Assembly: GCF_001742145.1 (NCBI RefSeq)
Contig: NZ_CP015749.1
Coordinates: 930,001 to 994,000 of the forward strand
Source: Pectobacterium parmentieri
GTDB lineage: Bacteria > Pseudomonadota > Gammaproteobacteria > Enterobacterales > Enterobacteriaceae
Reading direction: 5' to 3'
DNA: 64,000 nt
Of the stretch, positions 54,307 to 63,975 are shown piece by piece. Position numbers and translations under genes: made by a program. Under the pieces are notes generated by a model. It did not search any database. It worked only from the letters and a program-made list of their open reading frames with translations, and was not told the origin of the DNA. How positions within the stretch are numbered: position 1 is the first letter of the stretch; every line of letters starts with the position of its first letter.

Positions 54307-54846
54307 TTACCACATTAAATCATCTGGCACTTTAAAATCAGCATACGGATCTTCTTCGTCTTGCTCTTCCTGACTAAGCGCACTATTTAATACAATGCTG
54401 TCCGCATCTCGCTGCATGATTTTATCGGCTACAATGGCGGGGATAATAGCGTATTCACTCTCTCCGCTGTTATCGAGAACCAAACGTGCAATAGCGAGAC
54501 GGCCACTAATCAACTGAGCTTGAGTCAGCTTATCCACATCTATTTTTTTAATTAAATTATTATCTGTGAAGTTAAAACCAATATTGCCTTTTGAAACGTC
54601 AATCCTATTCATTTCAATAAGTTGCTTAACCTGTGCCTTATATTCTTTAGATAACGTCGCTTGTTTTTGTTGTTCGCTTAGCTGTTTATCACGCTCAAGT
54701 TGTGCTTTTTTATTTTCTTCTACAGCCTCTCTTGCCTCACGAGCCTGAACACGTGATTTTTTAGCTGTTCTTTGGACTTTGGCCATTTTTTTGCTGGTGA
54801 CTAATCCAGCTTTTAGCATCTGCTCTTGTAAGGTGAGTTTTGTCAT
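54307..54846 (-). CDS. yaiL: YaiL family (DUF2058) nucleoprotein
   Basis: A 179-residue protein with a strongly charged, coiled-coil N-terminal half (MTKLTLQEQMLKAGLVTSKKMAKVQRTAKKSRVQAREA) and a globular C-terminal half (NFTDNNLIKKIDVDKLTQAQLISGRLAIARL). Same length and start as E. coli YaiL. The frame continues to 55014 but family similarity begins at 54846. Associated with polynucleotide binding in annotations; role unknown. Confidence 0.87.
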   Translation of the reverse strand: MTKLTLQEQMLKAGLVTSKKMAKVQRTAKKSRVQAREAREAVEENKKAQLERDKQLSEQQKQATLSKEYKAQVKQLIEMNRIDVSKGNIGFNFTDNNLIKKIDVDKLTQAQLISGRLAIARLVLDNSGESEYAIIPAIVADKIMQRDADSIVLNSALSQEEQDEEDPYADFKVPDDLMW

Positions 54847-55100
54847 CTTCGTTTCTAAACCAGTTGGATAATGTGTGGGATTATACCCGTAATTTTTGAG
54901 GCTATACCAGATTGCAGAATTTGATCGCTGTGTCACTTGAATTTGGGGGAGGCAGCCGTCTGCAGTTGGCGTTAGTTGGTCTCCGAATTGGATACAACAT
55001 TCAGTTTTAGGCACTACCCGTCCGTGAGCAGTGCCAGGATTTCTTAGGTGTTATGAGCGGTATGCAATCATAACATCGCTATGTTGTATCCTTTTCAAAA

Positions 55101-55346
55101 CTACTCATTGCCCCATTGATTCAGAAACATCGCTATCTCATCAATACGTTGTTCGTCTATACCAGCTTCGCTGGCCATCTCTTTCTGCGCATCCTCGCTA
55201 ATTTCTTCGTTATTCATTAAGCGGGTGATCAGCAACTGAAAATAGTGCGCCAGAGGTTCGCGTTCTGGCTCGCTTACCGACTTTGCGGATTCCGTCGAAT
55301 ATTCATCCGCGATGTCATAATATTTAAGTGGTATTTCATTGTTCAT
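55101..55346 (-). CDS. ymjA: YmjA family protein (DUF2543)
   Basis: An 81-residue acidic helical protein. It closely resembles E. coli YmjA along its whole length ([15 protein letters not shown], then [36 protein letters not shown], ending FLNQWGNE). No function is known. Confidence 0.85.
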   Translation of the reverse strand: MNNEIPLKYYDIADEYSTESAKSVSEPEREPLAHYFQLLITRLMNNEEISEDAQKEMASEAGIDEQRIDEIAMFLNQWGNE

Positions 55347-55910
55347 AAGTAGCCCAAGGGTTTAAGGTCTCAGTCAGTTGCTGCTTGTGTCATCTGGCCT
55401 GAATAATATCATTCTTATTCGACAAGAGTAATTCCAGTGGCAATTTCGTTATTGAATTCGGTGGGGAAGGTATGAAACACCAGTGTAGCGACTCTTGATT
55501 TTTCCAAGGAAGAGGTTGGGTTTATATTATAACTAACTGTTTTTATTGTTTTAATTTCTATTTTTGTTCATGTGGCTAAAACGAAAAATCATAATGAGAA
55601 ATGGCCTGTGCATGACAGGAGTATTTCGTTTGATATGCTGATTTTACCGTTGGCTGTGCTGTAAATTTAATTTTGCTTTACGATGCACTAACACCATCAT
55701 TTTCCGTGTGTGTTGCCATAGGATCCCATCGAGCAACATAAACTCACACCACTCGGCTGTGCCCAAAGAAAGAGATTTGTGCATCAACTCGCCGACACGT
55801 TCGGCCGGGAGCGAGTTTCTTACATATTGTTGCTATTAGCGTCCAGAAAATCAGTCCACCATTGCAGCATCAGGCGACGTTATTTTTTCCTATGTGGCTG
55901 ATCACTAAAC
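55347..55910. other. Low-coding AT-rich region with decayed gene pieces
   Basis: A 564-bp region. It contains the integrase relic (55820-55879) and a minus-strand frame of 46 codons (55644-55784, MHKSLSLGTAEWCEFMLL to HSQR) of coding-like composition but with no ribosome site. It looks like mobile-element debris. Confidence 0.4.
55820..55879 (-). pseudogene. Relic of a P4-type tyrosine integrase C-terminus
   Basis: A 19-codon minus-strand remnant, RRLMLQWWTDFLDANSNNM then stop, preceded at once by an in-frame stop. The RRxMxQWWxDYLD pattern is the usual end of P4/CP4-type integrases. The catalytic domains are absent. It lies 780 bp from the 3' end of tRNA-Ser, on the side where an integrated island would sit. 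Confidence 0.55.
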
Positions 55911-56222
55911 TTACAACGACTGTATAGCCTGAACTTCATGCTGAAAAACATAAGGATCAGATAAAAGGCAAAATTTATCATCTTCAGGGTAGGTTACGGC
56001 GATATGATAATCTTCACCAGCAAAAGCCTTAATCGCATCAATGTCAGTCCAATAAGTCGCAAGGAAAAAATGTTCCCAGTTCCCTTGGGTGACTCGCTTA
56101 ACAAAAGCGCCCTGGTTACCTGTTATGCCTTGCGAATGTTTTACACCTGTTAATTGAAGATGAGTTGCAAAACCTTCTGCATGCTCCAATGGCACACAGC
56201 CATGCCATGTTCTTACTATCAT
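55911..56222 (-). CDS. Antibiotic biosynthesis monooxygenase-like (ABM) protein
   Basis: A 103-residue dimeric alpha-beta barrel protein (MIVRTWHGCVPLEHAEGFATHL, then GNQGAFVKRV, then HFFLATYWTDIDAIKAFAGEDYHIAV). The family includes heme-degrading and quinol monooxygenases as well as proteins without known activity. Start at 56222 follows AGGAG. No operon partner. Confidence 0.78.
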   Translation of the reverse strand: MIVRTWHGCVPLEHAEGFATHLQLTGVKHSQGITGNQGAFVKRVTQGNWEHFFLATYWTDIDAIKAFAGEDYHIAVTYPEDDKFCLLSDPYVFQHEVQAIQSL

Positions 56223-56249
56223 CGCTGACTCCTGTCTTAGTAAAGTCAA

Positions 56250-56658
56250 TAAATTAACTAAATGAACAAGTAACGGGTAAATATTATCATCATTTTCGCG
56301 ATAATTCAGGAAAGCTCTTACGCGTGTATCTAAAGGTTATGCCTGTGTCTACAGGAGAAGCACACTTTTTCCTGCAGACCCCCCTGAGGTCTCCTGTGGG
56401 GAATTGTAGTCAACAATCCCATACCGAGAGAGCGGGGCATTCGCCAGACAGTGATGTTTTCAAACCTAATGAATGAAGAGGGTTATAGCTATACCCTGAG
56501 CTTTTCTTTATCTGTCTGTTGGTACAAGAAAAACTAGCTTAATGCGAGGAATGCTGGATCTCAAAAGCAAAAAAGTCCGCCGGAGCGAACTTTTATGTAT
56601 GACTTTATATAGAACAAAATCGAATTGGATAGATAACTTATTGATTTTGTTTGAAATA
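56250..56658. other. Non-coding region downstream of tRNA-Ser
   Basis: About 400 bp with no supported gene apart from the tRNA terminator. Short frames crossing the tRNA (such as 56508-56699) are spurious. Confidence 0.5.
56567..56595 (-). terminator. Terminator downstream of tRNA-Ser
   Basis: On the minus strand AAAAGTTCGC and GCGGACTTTTTT pair with one mismatch around TCCG and end in a T-run, about 65 bp after the tRNA 3' end. Confidence 0.65.
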
Positions 56659-56748
56659 TGGCGGTGAGGAAGGGATTCGAACCCTTGATACGTTTTCACG
56701 TATACACACTTTCCAGGCGTGCTCCTTCAGCCTCTCGGACACCTCACC
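56659..56748 (-). tRNA. tRNA-Ser (anticodon GGA)
   Basis: A 90-nt class II tRNA on the minus strand. Acceptor GGTGAGG pairs with CCTCACC, discriminator G and encoded CCA follow. The anticodon loop CTGGAAA gives GGA, reading UCC/UCU. A long variable arm (TATACGT...ACGTATC) and the TTCGAATC T-loop are present. Confidence 0.95.
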
Positions 56749-56914
56749 GGGGGTTGCCTACAAGGGGCAACGGGGCGCTACTATAGGGAGTCACTTAGCT
56801 TCGGTCAAGCAGTATTTCGCGCTATCGGTACGTCTGGCTAAGCATTGAACGGTAACGGGTCGTTCATGTAACTGTGTCGTCAAAATATAGGCAAAATGAG
56901 TGGGGTGTTGGCAT

Positions 56915-56951
56915 AAAAAAACCACAGACCTCTATGGCCTGTGGTTTTTTT
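56915..56951. terminator. Bidirectional terminator before the isomerase gene
   Basis: AAAAAAACCACAG (56915-56927) pairs with CTGTGGTTTTTTT (56939-56951), a 13-bp stem with A and T runs on both sides. Serves the leftward RpiB-type gene. Confidence 0.9.
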
Positions 56952-56967
56952 GTCAGCTATTGGACGA

Positions 56968-57606
56968 TTACGCCAGTAGTGTTTTGATATAGCTGGTCAG
57001 TGTTTCGTCTTTGCTGTTAGCGAAGAAGTATTCTTGGAATTTAGGACCTGCAATGGCACCTTTAACCAGATCCTGATCAAGACCTTTCAGGATGGTGATC
57101 AGATCGTTATAGGTTACTGCTTTTACGGCATCCAGGATTTTCTTGTTACGTTGTTGAGGAACAACGCGATCGCTTGGATAGCCTCGACCACCTTCTTCTT
57201 TGAACAGTTGGGTAAACAGATTTTCCAGGTTCAGTTCAGCGCCCCAGCCAAAGCCTTTAGCGTAAGGAACAGATACTGCATTACCGTTGTTGATCTGAGA
57301 GAACAGGTAAGCATCAGATGGGTCAACAACCAGACCGCAGATTACGCCAGGGAAGGAGTTACAAGCCAGCATTGCGCCTTGGCCAGTACCGCAACCGGTC
57401 ACAACGAAATCAGCCGCGCCAGAGTTCAGCAGGATAGCTGCCAGAATACCGTTCTGGATGTAAGTCAGTTGCGCTGCATCTTCAACGGCGTATTGGCCGT
57501 AGTTGTGTACAGTGTGACCCAACGGTGCAACCGCTTTGGTCAGAGACTCGGCGATGATGGCGTTTTTAGCAGCCTGGCTGTTCTCGTTAATCAGTGCAAT
57601 TTTCAT
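56968..57606 (-). CDS. RpiB/LacAB-family sugar-phosphate isomerase
   Basis: A 212-residue protein. The first 150 residues show the RpiB/LacAB fold with the GCGTGQG active-site loop and C72 in the position of the RpiB catalytic base. A further 60 residues form a C-terminal extension (VPQQRNKKILDAVKAVTYNDLITILKG) not present in plain RpiB. The physiological sugar is not identifiable; pectin-derived or pentose phosphates are possible for this genus. Single gene with a strong terminator. Confidence 0.78.
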   Translation of the reverse strand: MKIALINENSQAAKNAIIAESLTKAVAPLGHTVHNYGQYAVEDAAQLTYIQNGILAAILLNSGAADFVVTGCGTGQGAMLACNSFPGVICGLVVDPSDAYLFSQINNGNAVSVPYAKGFGWGAELNLENLFTQLFKEEGGRGYPSDRVVPQQRNKKILDAVKAVTYNDLITILKGLDQDLVKGAIAGPKFQEYFFANSKDETLTSYIKTLLA

Positions 57607-58100
57607 GTTCGTTCCTTTTCTGTGACGGACAAATACATTTTTTAAAACTGTATTTCAATTTGATGTGTGCAGTATACCGTTTCAAAAATAAAGCGCAAAT
57701 CGTGGAAGCAAAGAATGCGGCACAGCCCATAAATTTGGGAAAAACACGATGAAAGAAAAACAAGTGATGTTGGGATAAGTTTTTGAAAAATTGTAATTTA
57801 TTTCAGAATTATAGGTGATGGGATCCTGTGCCAGAGAAGGTGAGCGTATTGCTCCGTGCTTCCCTGTTACGGTGGGTTACCGGATAAAGCCCACGGCTGC
57901 CGAAAATGGAGAGTCACAACAGCGTAAAGACAAACGGAATGATCAACGTACAACGCCGGACTGTCTCCATCGTGCTGCCGAGTAGAAACGCGCTCCATAC
58001 TTTTCACTGTTATACACAATCTGACAAACAAATGCCCTCCACACCATTACTATGAGTGATAGCACCATCTAGTGATGTCACTTTTCCTTGAGGAATGAAA
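57607..58100. other. Intergenic region between RpiB-type gene and yebE
   Basis: A 494-bp divergent spacer with promoters for both genes. No other supported feature. AT-rich from about 57650 to 57830. Confidence 0.4.
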
Positions 58101-58754
58101 ATGAATAATTGGCTGCAACAAATTCAGGGCTTATTAGGTTCCGCTAGCAAACAGGGGAGTCATCATCAAGGGGGAAAAAACGGCAATTTGGGTGATATGC
58201 TGAAGCCCGCAGCGCTGGGGGGGTTGGCGGGAGTTTTACTATCAAATAAATCCACGCGAAAAATCATGGGTTCATTGGGTAAAAATGCTCTGATCATTGG
58301 TGGCAGTGCGGCGGCGGGTGTCGTGTTATGGAACCAGTATAAGAAACGCGTTCGTGACACACACCAGGAAGATCCGCAGTTCGGCTCTCAGTCTTCGGCT
58401 AATGATATTCGTGCACGGCGTTTGATTCAGGCTCTGGTTTTTGCTGCCAAGAGCGATGGACATATTGATGCAACGGAAAAACAGCGGATTGATGAAAATA
58501 TTCAGCAACTGCAATTGGGCAGCGAGGCGCAACGCTGGGTACAGGAAGCCATAGAACAACCGCTTGATCCGATTTTGCTGGCGAAAGACGTGAAGAATGA
58601 AGAAGAGGCGCTTGAGGTCTATTTCCTTAGCTGCGCGGTCATTGATGTTGATCACTTCATGGAGAAAAGCTATCTGGATGCGTTAGCAACGGAGCTGAAG
58701 ATACCGCAGGACGTGCGCCAGTCGATCACTAATGAACTTAAAAGCCCAACATGA
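58101..58754 (+). CDS. yebE: YebE, inner-membrane DUF533/TerB-like protein
   Basis: A 217-residue protein matching E. coli YebE (219). A short N-terminal NNWLQQIQGLLGS, a glycine-rich membrane segment (LKPAALGGLAGVLLSNKS, ALIIGGSAAAGVVLW), then a helical TerB-like domain (LIQALVFAAKSDGHIDATEKQRIDENI). ATG at 58101 lies seven bases from GAGGA, better than the ATG at 58095. E. coli yebE is in the Cpx and RpoE envelope stress regulons. Confidence 0.88.
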   Translation: MNNWLQQIQGLLGSASKQGSHHQGGKNGNLGDMLKPAALGGLAGVLLSNKSTRKIMGSLGKNALIIGGSAAAGVVLWNQYKKRVRDTHQEDPQFGSQSSANDIRARRLIQALVFAAKSDGHIDATEKQRIDENIQQLQLGSEAQRWVQEAIEQPLDPILLAKDVKNEEEALEVYFLSCAVIDVDHFMEKSYLDALATELKIPQDVRQSITNELKSPT

Positions 58755-58811
58755 TAAGTCGAGTGATTTAGGGCTGCGGTTGGATGTAATCGGATAAATA
58801 GAAGAGATAGC

Positions 58812-58835
58812 GCGGGCGAAAAATTCTTCGCCCGC
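58812..58835. terminator. Hairpin after fabA
   Basis: GCGGGCGAA (58812-58820) pairs perfectly with TTCGCCCGC (58827-58835). It lies 15 bp beyond the fabA stop and also follows yebE. Confidence 0.65.
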
Positions 58836-58850
58836 AATCCAGTCTGGTAC

Positions 58851-59369
58851 TTAGAAAGCGCTGGTGTCTTTGAACAGACCGACTTTCAGTTCAGCAGCAG
58901 TATAGATCTGTTGACCGTCAACCAGCACTTCGCCATCAGCAATACCCATTACCAAACGGCGATTAATTACGCGTTTGAAGTGAATGCGGTAAGTCACTTT
59001 TTTCGCTGTCGGCAGAACTTGCCCGGTGAATTTGACTTCACCCACGCCGAGTGCGCGGCCTTTGCCTTCGCCACCCAACCAGCCCAGATAGAAGCCGACT
59101 AGTTGCCACATGGCATCCAGACCAAGGCAGCCTGGCATTACCGGATCGCCAATGAAATGGCAACCGAAGAACCACAGGTCAGGCGTGATATCCAATTCGG
59201 CTTCTACATAGCCTTTGCCGTAGTTACCGCCGTCTTCCGTCATTTTAACGACGCGGTCCATCATTAGCATGTTAGGGGCGGGCAACTGAGGGCCTTGTGG
59301 GCCGAACAGTTCACCACGACTGGAGGCAAGGAGGTCTTCTTTTGTATAGGATTCGCGTTTATCTACCAT
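58851..59369 (-). CDS. fabA: 3-hydroxydecanoyl-ACP dehydratase/isomerase
   Basis: A 172-residue homodimeric hotdog-fold enzyme that makes the cis double bond for unsaturated fatty acids. Catalytic H71 ([14 protein letters not shown]) and D85 ([16 protein letters not shown]) match E. coli H70 and D84. Essential in this pathway. A FabR-type palindrome lies upstream. Confidence 0.97.
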   Translation of the reverse strand: MVDKRESYTKEDLLASSRGELFGPQGPQLPAPNMLMMDRVVKMTEDGGNYGKGYVEAELDITPDLWFFGCHFIGDPVMPGCLGLDAMWQLVGFYLGWLGGEGKGRALGVGEVKFTGQVLPTAKKVTYRIHFKRVINRRLVMGIADGEVLVDGQQIYTAAELKVGLFKDTSAF

Positions 59370-59407
59370 GGTCTCTGTAAGCCTTGTTTTAATGAAGCAC
59401 GCAGGTT

Positions 59408-59425
59408 AGCGTACACCTGTACGCT
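59408..59425. promoter_or_regulatory. FabR-type operator upstream of fabA
   Basis: AGCGTACACCTGTACGCT is an 18-bp palindrome (8-bp arms around CC) 39 bp before the fabA start. It resembles the FabR site of E. coli fabA and fabB (AGCGTACA half-site). A weaker FadR-like stretch (AACTGGT) lies just upstream in the minus strand. Confidence 0.75.
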
Positions 59426-59460
59426 GGGCAAGTCTGTTGCGTCTGGTTGAACCAGTTGGT

Positions 59461-61230
59461 TTAACGGAAAAACCAAGGAAAACGTCTGCGTTCCTGTGGT
59501 AAAAGTTGTCCAATTCGTTCACGGATCGCCGCTAACAGACTTGGCTGCTGCTCATCGTCATAAGCGAAATTGGTCAGTAATGACACCGCTTCCGGTGCAG
59601 TTTCTACTGGGAACAAATGGAATTTCCCGTCGCGTACCGCTTCAACCACATCCTCCTGTAAGCACAGATGGCGTAGGTTAGCTGCCGGTAAAATCACGCC
59701 TTGAGTTCCCGTTAATCCGCGACGCTGGCAAACCTCAAAGAACCCTTCTATTTTCTCATTCACGCCACCAATTGGCTGTACGTGACCAAATTGATCGACG
59801 GAACCGGTAACGGCGAACTGCTGATTGATTGGTTGTAAAGATAGGGCGCTGATCAGAGCACACAGCTCTGCCAGTGAGGCGCTGTCACCATCAACTTCGC
59901 TGTACGATTGCTCGAAGACTATGGATGCTGAGAAAGGAAGTTGTTGATCAAGCTCCAATTCGGTAATCAGGAACGCTTGCATGATCATCATGCCTTTAGC
60001 GTGTAAATTGCCAGCAAGTTCGGCTTTGCGTTCGACATCAGTGAACTCACCGTCGCCGGCATGAACGACACAGGTGATTCGTGTCGGTTCGCCAAAGGCA
60101 ATGGGGTAGCCAGGGAATTCCAGTACGGAAAGCCCGTTAATCTGGCCGACAACTTCGCCTTCTGTTTCGATCAGAATCTGGCCAAGTTCTATTTCATCCT
60201 GCATACGTTCACGCAGGTAGCCCTCACGCCATTGGCGCGCGGCAATGGCATCGACCAGTGCCTGCTCCGTAATCTGACCATCTCTGGCGTACAGAGACGC
60301 ATATTTTAACTGGCTGATTAGCCAGCGTGGGCATAATGGCAAATTACCCTGATCGCCACTGTAACGCACCGCACTGTTCACGAATGCCGGCCAGGCATCT
60401 GCATCCAGCAGCGGCAGTTGATTTTCGTTGCATAACGCATTGATGTAAGTACACCAGCGCGCCATATCATCTGTCTCAATCAACTGTAGTTGTGCTTCGA
60501 ACTCACCGTAAATCGCGTGTTCGCCTAATTCTGGCTCCATATCATGAATATCCGCCAGACTTTCCCGGTCACCGATAATAATCAGACGAATATCGAGTGG
60601 GATCGGGGGCACATCAACGGGAAGAGGTTTGCGCTCGTCTGGCGACTGCCAGCGATAGATCCCCTCAGCCATAATCTGCTTCAGACGCAGCCACATTAAA
60701 GGCTGAGCCAGCAATGCTCTGGCTGACAGGATCAATGTACCGCCATTAACTTGATGAATCAGCCCTGGATGCAGTGTGATTTCATCGTGGAAATTGCGCA
60801 GACAGCCGAAGAGTTGTTCGGGTTCGATCCATTCCTGATAGCCACAGGATTGCTGTGCGGCAAAATTATCCGCAGGCTGTGTGGCGGGTTCGACCCGGAT
60901 ATAACGACCCTCAATGATGTATTTACTGCCATGTATCGCCCCGGAGTCTGGCCTGATGGCGCTCAGCGCCCGGGCGATCAATGCCATGTATTCATCGTTC
61001 TCTTGCGCTTTCAACAGCATAAAGTGGGAAGGGGAACGAGGGTGGCAAAAGAGCGTCAGGCTATCTGCCAGACGCGACTGAATAGCGGAGAATTCAGCAG
61101 GAGCAAGCTGAGCTGCCTGAGTGAATAGCGTTTGATAAGGCGTATTATTAGGCAGTAAATGCTGCCATGAGAGTCGGTTACTGGTCAAAGTATCAATGTA
61201 ATCGTCTAAAGGAAAAGCGTGATTATACAA
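59461..61230 (-). CDS. lonH: Lon-like protease LonH (YcbZ), without P-loop
   Basis: A 589-residue S16 Lon-family protease. The C-terminal proteolytic domain has the Ser-Lys dyad S450 (DGDSASLAE) and K493 (GGVNEKIEG). The N-terminal AAA-like region has no GxxGxGK Walker A, so it should lack ATP-driven unfolding. E. coli YcbZ is 586 residues and lies in the same place, between fabA and matP. Confidence 0.9.
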   Translation of the reverse strand: MYNHAFPLDDYIDTLTSNRLSWQHLLPNNTPYQTLFTQAAQLAPAEFSAIQSRLADSLTLFCHPRSPSHFMLLKAQENDEYMALIARALSAIRPDSGAIHGSKYIIEGRYIRVEPATQPADNFAAQQSCGYQEWIEPEQLFGCLRNFHDEITLHPGLIHQVNGGTLILSARALLAQPLMWLRLKQIMAEGIYRWQSPDERKPLPVDVPPIPLDIRLIIIGDRESLADIHDMEPELGEHAIYGEFEAQLQLIETDDMARWCTYINALCNENQLPLLDADAWPAFVNSAVRYSGDQGNLPLCPRWLISQLKYASLYARDGQITEQALVDAIAARQWREGYLRERMQDEIELGQILIETEGEVVGQINGLSVLEFPGYPIAFGEPTRITCVVHAGDGEFTDVERKAELAGNLHAKGMMIMQAFLITELELDQQLPFSASIVFEQSYSEVDGDSASLAELCALISALSLQPINQQFAVTGSVDQFGHVQPIGGVNEKIEGFFEVCQRRGLTGTQGVILPAANLRHLCLQEDVVEAVRDGKFHLFPVETAPEAVSLLTNFAYDDEQQPSLLAAIRERIGQLLPQERRRFPWFFR

Positions 61231-61406
61231 GAATAATGCGGACTGCGCATAAGGAGAGTCATCTCTCCGTCATCTTTCACACGTTGAAGTTGGATCATGT
61301 TTGGCTAATCATCTTAAAAACAGCGAGAGAACTGCCAGAAAGCGGTCAAAATCAGGGAAAACTGTTATGCTGAAAGTAACGTTACGCGGTCACTGAAGAA
61401 TTTAAT

Positions 61407-61868
61407 ATGAAATATCAACAACTAGAAAATCTTGAGTGCGGGTGGAAATGGAAATACCTGGTGAAAAAGCATCGCGAGGGAGAAGCGATTACGCGTTTTC
61501 TGGAGCAAAGTGCGGCGGATGATGCTGTGCTGGCATTGCTGAAAATGGAAAACCAGCCAGTGAAAGTGTTGGAGTGGATTGCGCAATGTATGAATCCCAC
61601 CTTAGAAAATCGTATGAAGCAGACGATCCGCGCACGGCGTAAACGCCATTTTAATGCGGAACACCAACATACGCGTAAGAAATCAATCGATTTGGAATAT
61701 TTGGTCTGGCAGCGCCTTGCGGCTCTCGCTCAGAGGCGCGGGGTGACCTTGTCAGAAACGATTGTACAGTTAATTGAAGATGCTGAGCATAAAGAGAAAT
61801 ATGCCAGCCAGATGTCGCTGCTCAAGCAGGATCTTAAAGACATTCTGAATAATAAAGACGAAAAATGA
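61407..61868 (+). CDS. matP: Macrodomain Ter protein MatP
   Basis: A 153-residue DNA-binding protein (E. coli 150) that binds matS sites to organise the terminus macrodomain. An N-terminal four-helix region precedes the ribbon-helix-helix part ([35 protein letters not shown]) and a C-terminal coiled coil for tetramer bridging. Divergent from lonH. Confidence 0.95.
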   Translation: MKYQQLENLECGWKWKYLVKKHREGEAITRFLEQSAADDAVLALLKMENQPVKVLEWIAQCMNPTLENRMKQTIRARRKRHFNAEHQHTRKKSIDLEYLVWQRLAALAQRRGVTLSETIVQLIEDAEHKEKYASQMSLLKQDLKDILNNKDEK

Positions 61869-61980
61869 TTGGTATTTGTTATTTATCTTGCCGAAAAACG
61901 GACATAAAAAAGTGCAGGGAGCGTTTTCCAACGTTGCATAGCAACGGCTCGCAGGGTGACGGACAAGAATGTACTCCATA

Positions 61981-62010
61981 AAAAAAACCTCGCCGAAGCG
62001 AGGTTTTTTT
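61981..62010. terminator. Bidirectional terminator between matP and ompA
   Basis: AAAAAAACCTCGC (61981-61993) pairs with GCGAGGTTTTTTT (61998-62010) around CGAA, a 13-bp perfect stem between convergent genes. Confidence 0.95.
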
Positions 62011-62020
62011 CGTTAATAAC

Positions 62021-63106
62021 TTAAGCCTGAGGCTGAGTTACAACGTCTTTGATGCCTTTAACTTCGATCTCTACGCGACGATCCGGTGCCAGGCAGTCAA
62101 TCAGCGCAGCACGAGGTTTCACGTTGTCACAGGTAGAACCAGTAACTGGTTGAGATTTACCCAAGCCACGAGCAGAGACTTTATTCGCAGGGATACCTTT
62201 AGAAACCAGGTAATCCACTACGCTCTGTGCACGTTTTTCAGACAGAGCTTGGTTGTATTGCTCTGAACCTAAACGGTCAGTAAAGCCCAGAACAACAACG
62301 GAACCGTCTTTCGGATCCAGAGAGCTCAGTTGAGTGTACAGTTGATCCAGTGATTGCTGGCCTTCTGCTTTCAGCGTTGCTTTGTTGAAGTTGAACAGGA
62401 CGTCAGATTTCAGGGTGAAACGCTTGGTTTCAACAACTGGAGCTGGTGCCGGGGTTGGAGCTGGAGCAACAACAGGGGCAACACGGTCATCTTGGCCGAA
62501 ACGGTAAGACAGGCCAACGCTCATCAGCAGGTTGTCTGGACGGGCACCAACGGTACCAGCGTCACCAATGTTGCTTACCCACTGGTAGTCAACACGTGTA
62601 GCCCAGTTTTTGTCGATAGCGTATTCAATACCAACAGCAGCCAGCGGAGAAACGCCAGTGTCGTTGTTGTTGAGATGAGTACCGCTTCTGTCTGCGTGGC
62701 TGTCAGTGCGCCATACCAAACCGCCCAGACGGGTGTAAACGTCTAGGTCCGGCATCACTGGGTAGCTCAGTTTAGTAGCCAGTTGGATGCCTTGCGCTTT
62801 GAAGCTAGCACTGTCTGCTGCATTAGTATCAGAACCAGCATATTTCATGCGGCCTAACCAATCGTAGCCCAGTTCAAAACCCAGATATGGGTTGGCTTGA
62901 TAACCAACAAACGCACCCGCACCTAACTTGCTTTTGATTGGGTTGTTAACGACACCAGTGTAACCATTGCCGTAGAAACCAGTATCGTGGAATTGAGACA
63001 CGCCCAGTTTACCACCGGTGTACCAGGTATTGTCTTTAGGAGCTGCTTGCGCGATAGTCGCGAAGCTAGCCAGTGCCACTGCAACTGCGATAGCTGTTTT
63101 TTTCAT
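62021..63106 (-). CDS. ompA: Outer membrane protein A
   Basis: A 361-residue precursor with signal peptide ending AQA-APKDN. The eight-stranded barrel (to about residue 210) is followed by a proline/alanine hinge ([17 protein letters not shown]). The periplasmic OmpA-like domain binds peptidoglycan ([21 protein letters not shown]) and has a disulfide pair near the end (STCDNV, LIDCLAP). ATG 63106 chosen over 63136, which does not give a signal peptide start. Confidence 0.97.
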   Translation of the reverse strand: MKKTAIAVAVALASFATIAQAAPKDNTWYTGGKLGVSQFHDTGFYGNGYTGVVNNPIKSKLGAGAFVGYQANPYLGFELGYDWLGRMKYAGSDTNAADSASFKAQGIQLATKLSYPVMPDLDVYTRLGGLVWRTDSHADRSGTHLNNNDTGVSPLAAVGIEYAIDKNWATRVDYQWVSNIGDAGTVGARPDNLLMSVGLSYRFGQDDRVAPVVAPAPTPAPAPVVETKRFTLKSDVLFNFNKATLKAEGQQSLDQLYTQLSSLDPKDGSVVVLGFTDRLGSEQYNQALSEKRAQSVVDYLVSKGIPANKVSARGLGKSQPVTGSTCDNVKPRAALIDCLAPDRRVEIEVKGIKDVVTQPQA

Positions 63107-63390
63107 TTTACGCCTCATTATCATCCAAATCGGCAATTAACCTGGAGGGCTAATAAACCTTTGGTTAAAATCCTTTGGTTGGAGACTTTGCCCTTATTTA
63201 TGACTTACTGTCAGTCAACTGACGTTATAAAAGAGCAACTCCAGCGAGTTAAAGTCTACAACGTGATGAGAAAGTTACAAGTATGATGTGACTTGCGTCA
63301 TAGGAAAAACGCACGAATCATACACACTTACTAACAAATAGTAGATGGTTTTGACAGATCTTATGCCGTTGGGATGTATTAAATATAGGC
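63107..63390. promoter_or_regulatory. ompA leader and promoter region
   Basis: A 284-bp region with the ompA promoter and the long, stabilising 5' untranslated leader known in enterobacteria. GAGG lies 5-10 bp ahead of the ATG on the minus strand. An overlapping forward frame at 62987-63286 is a shadow. Confidence 0.5.
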
Positions 63391-63418
63391 AAAAAGCCCG
63401 CAGAATACCGCTTTGCGG
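63391..63418 (-). terminator. Probable terminator of sulA
   Basis: On the minus strand CCGCA and TGCGG with extended pairing form a short stem followed by GCTTTTTGCC, 51 bp after the sulA stop. Confidence 0.5.
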
Positions 63419-63468
63419 CGATCTACTGGACATATAACGTGATTAAGCTGAGAAAAATCTTAATTTAC

Positions 63469-63975
63469 TTAATGATACAATGTCGAATGAATTTTAAGGC
63501 TGGGAAACAGTCTATAGGCGTCCCCGCTGGCATTTTCTGGGCGCATAATAAAGCCGTATGTATTTCCTGCCTGCGCGGCACCCCGTAACCGAACTTTCTC
63601 TTCTTCCGTCAATTCGTGCGGCAGCCAACACAAAACGGCGCTGTAATTTCCTGTCAGTAACGCTCTTTCCATGGCATCAACGGTAAACAAGGGGTTGATG
63701 TGGTTGAGTTGCACTATTTTATCCAGCGGCAATCCAGATTGCTCTACCCAAGGGCGACTCAATTTTTGCTGAGGAGAAAGCCATAGTAGCCAGCGAGACT
63801 GTGCACCTAGCTGTTGTAAGAGCGGTAGTAACAGGTGTGTGACTATGGGCTGATCGGCGTTGTACACGACTTCGCTGATAATACCGCCCGTGGCAACCGA
63901 AGGTTTTGCTGTGTGTTGATTGGTAGAAAACGATGATGACTGGACGTTGTGAGAGCTGATTGATTGCGTACGCAT
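63469..63975 (-). CDS. sulA: Cell division inhibitor SulA
   Basis: A 168-residue SOS-induced inhibitor of FtsZ polymerisation (E. coli 169). Conserved core: [29 protein letters not shown] and [22 protein letters not shown]. The C-terminal [10 protein letters not shown] is the Lon degradation tag. ATG 63975 matches the family. The region upstream ends at the window edge; the last bases on the minus strand (AGTAA) look like the right end of a LexA box continuing beyond the window. Confidence 0.92.
   Translation of the reverse strand: MRTQSISSHNVQSSSFSTNQHTAKPSVATGGIISEVVYNADQPIVTHLLLPLLQQLGAQSRWLLWLSPQQKLSRPWVEQSGLPLDKIVQLNHINPLFTVDAMERALLTGNYSAVLCWLPHELTEEEKVRLRGAAQAGNTYGFIMRPENASGDAYRLFPSLKIHSTLYH

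Noticed and set aside
54847..55014. Longer N-terminus for yaiL
   Set aside because: Sequence before MTKLTLQEQ has no similarity to the family and contains no ribosome site for the upstream ATG.
56508..56699. Open frames crossing the tRNA-Ser gene (56508-56699 minus, 56651-56848 plus)
   Set aside because: They run through a clear tRNA and its terminator, lack ribosome sites and have no protein family features.
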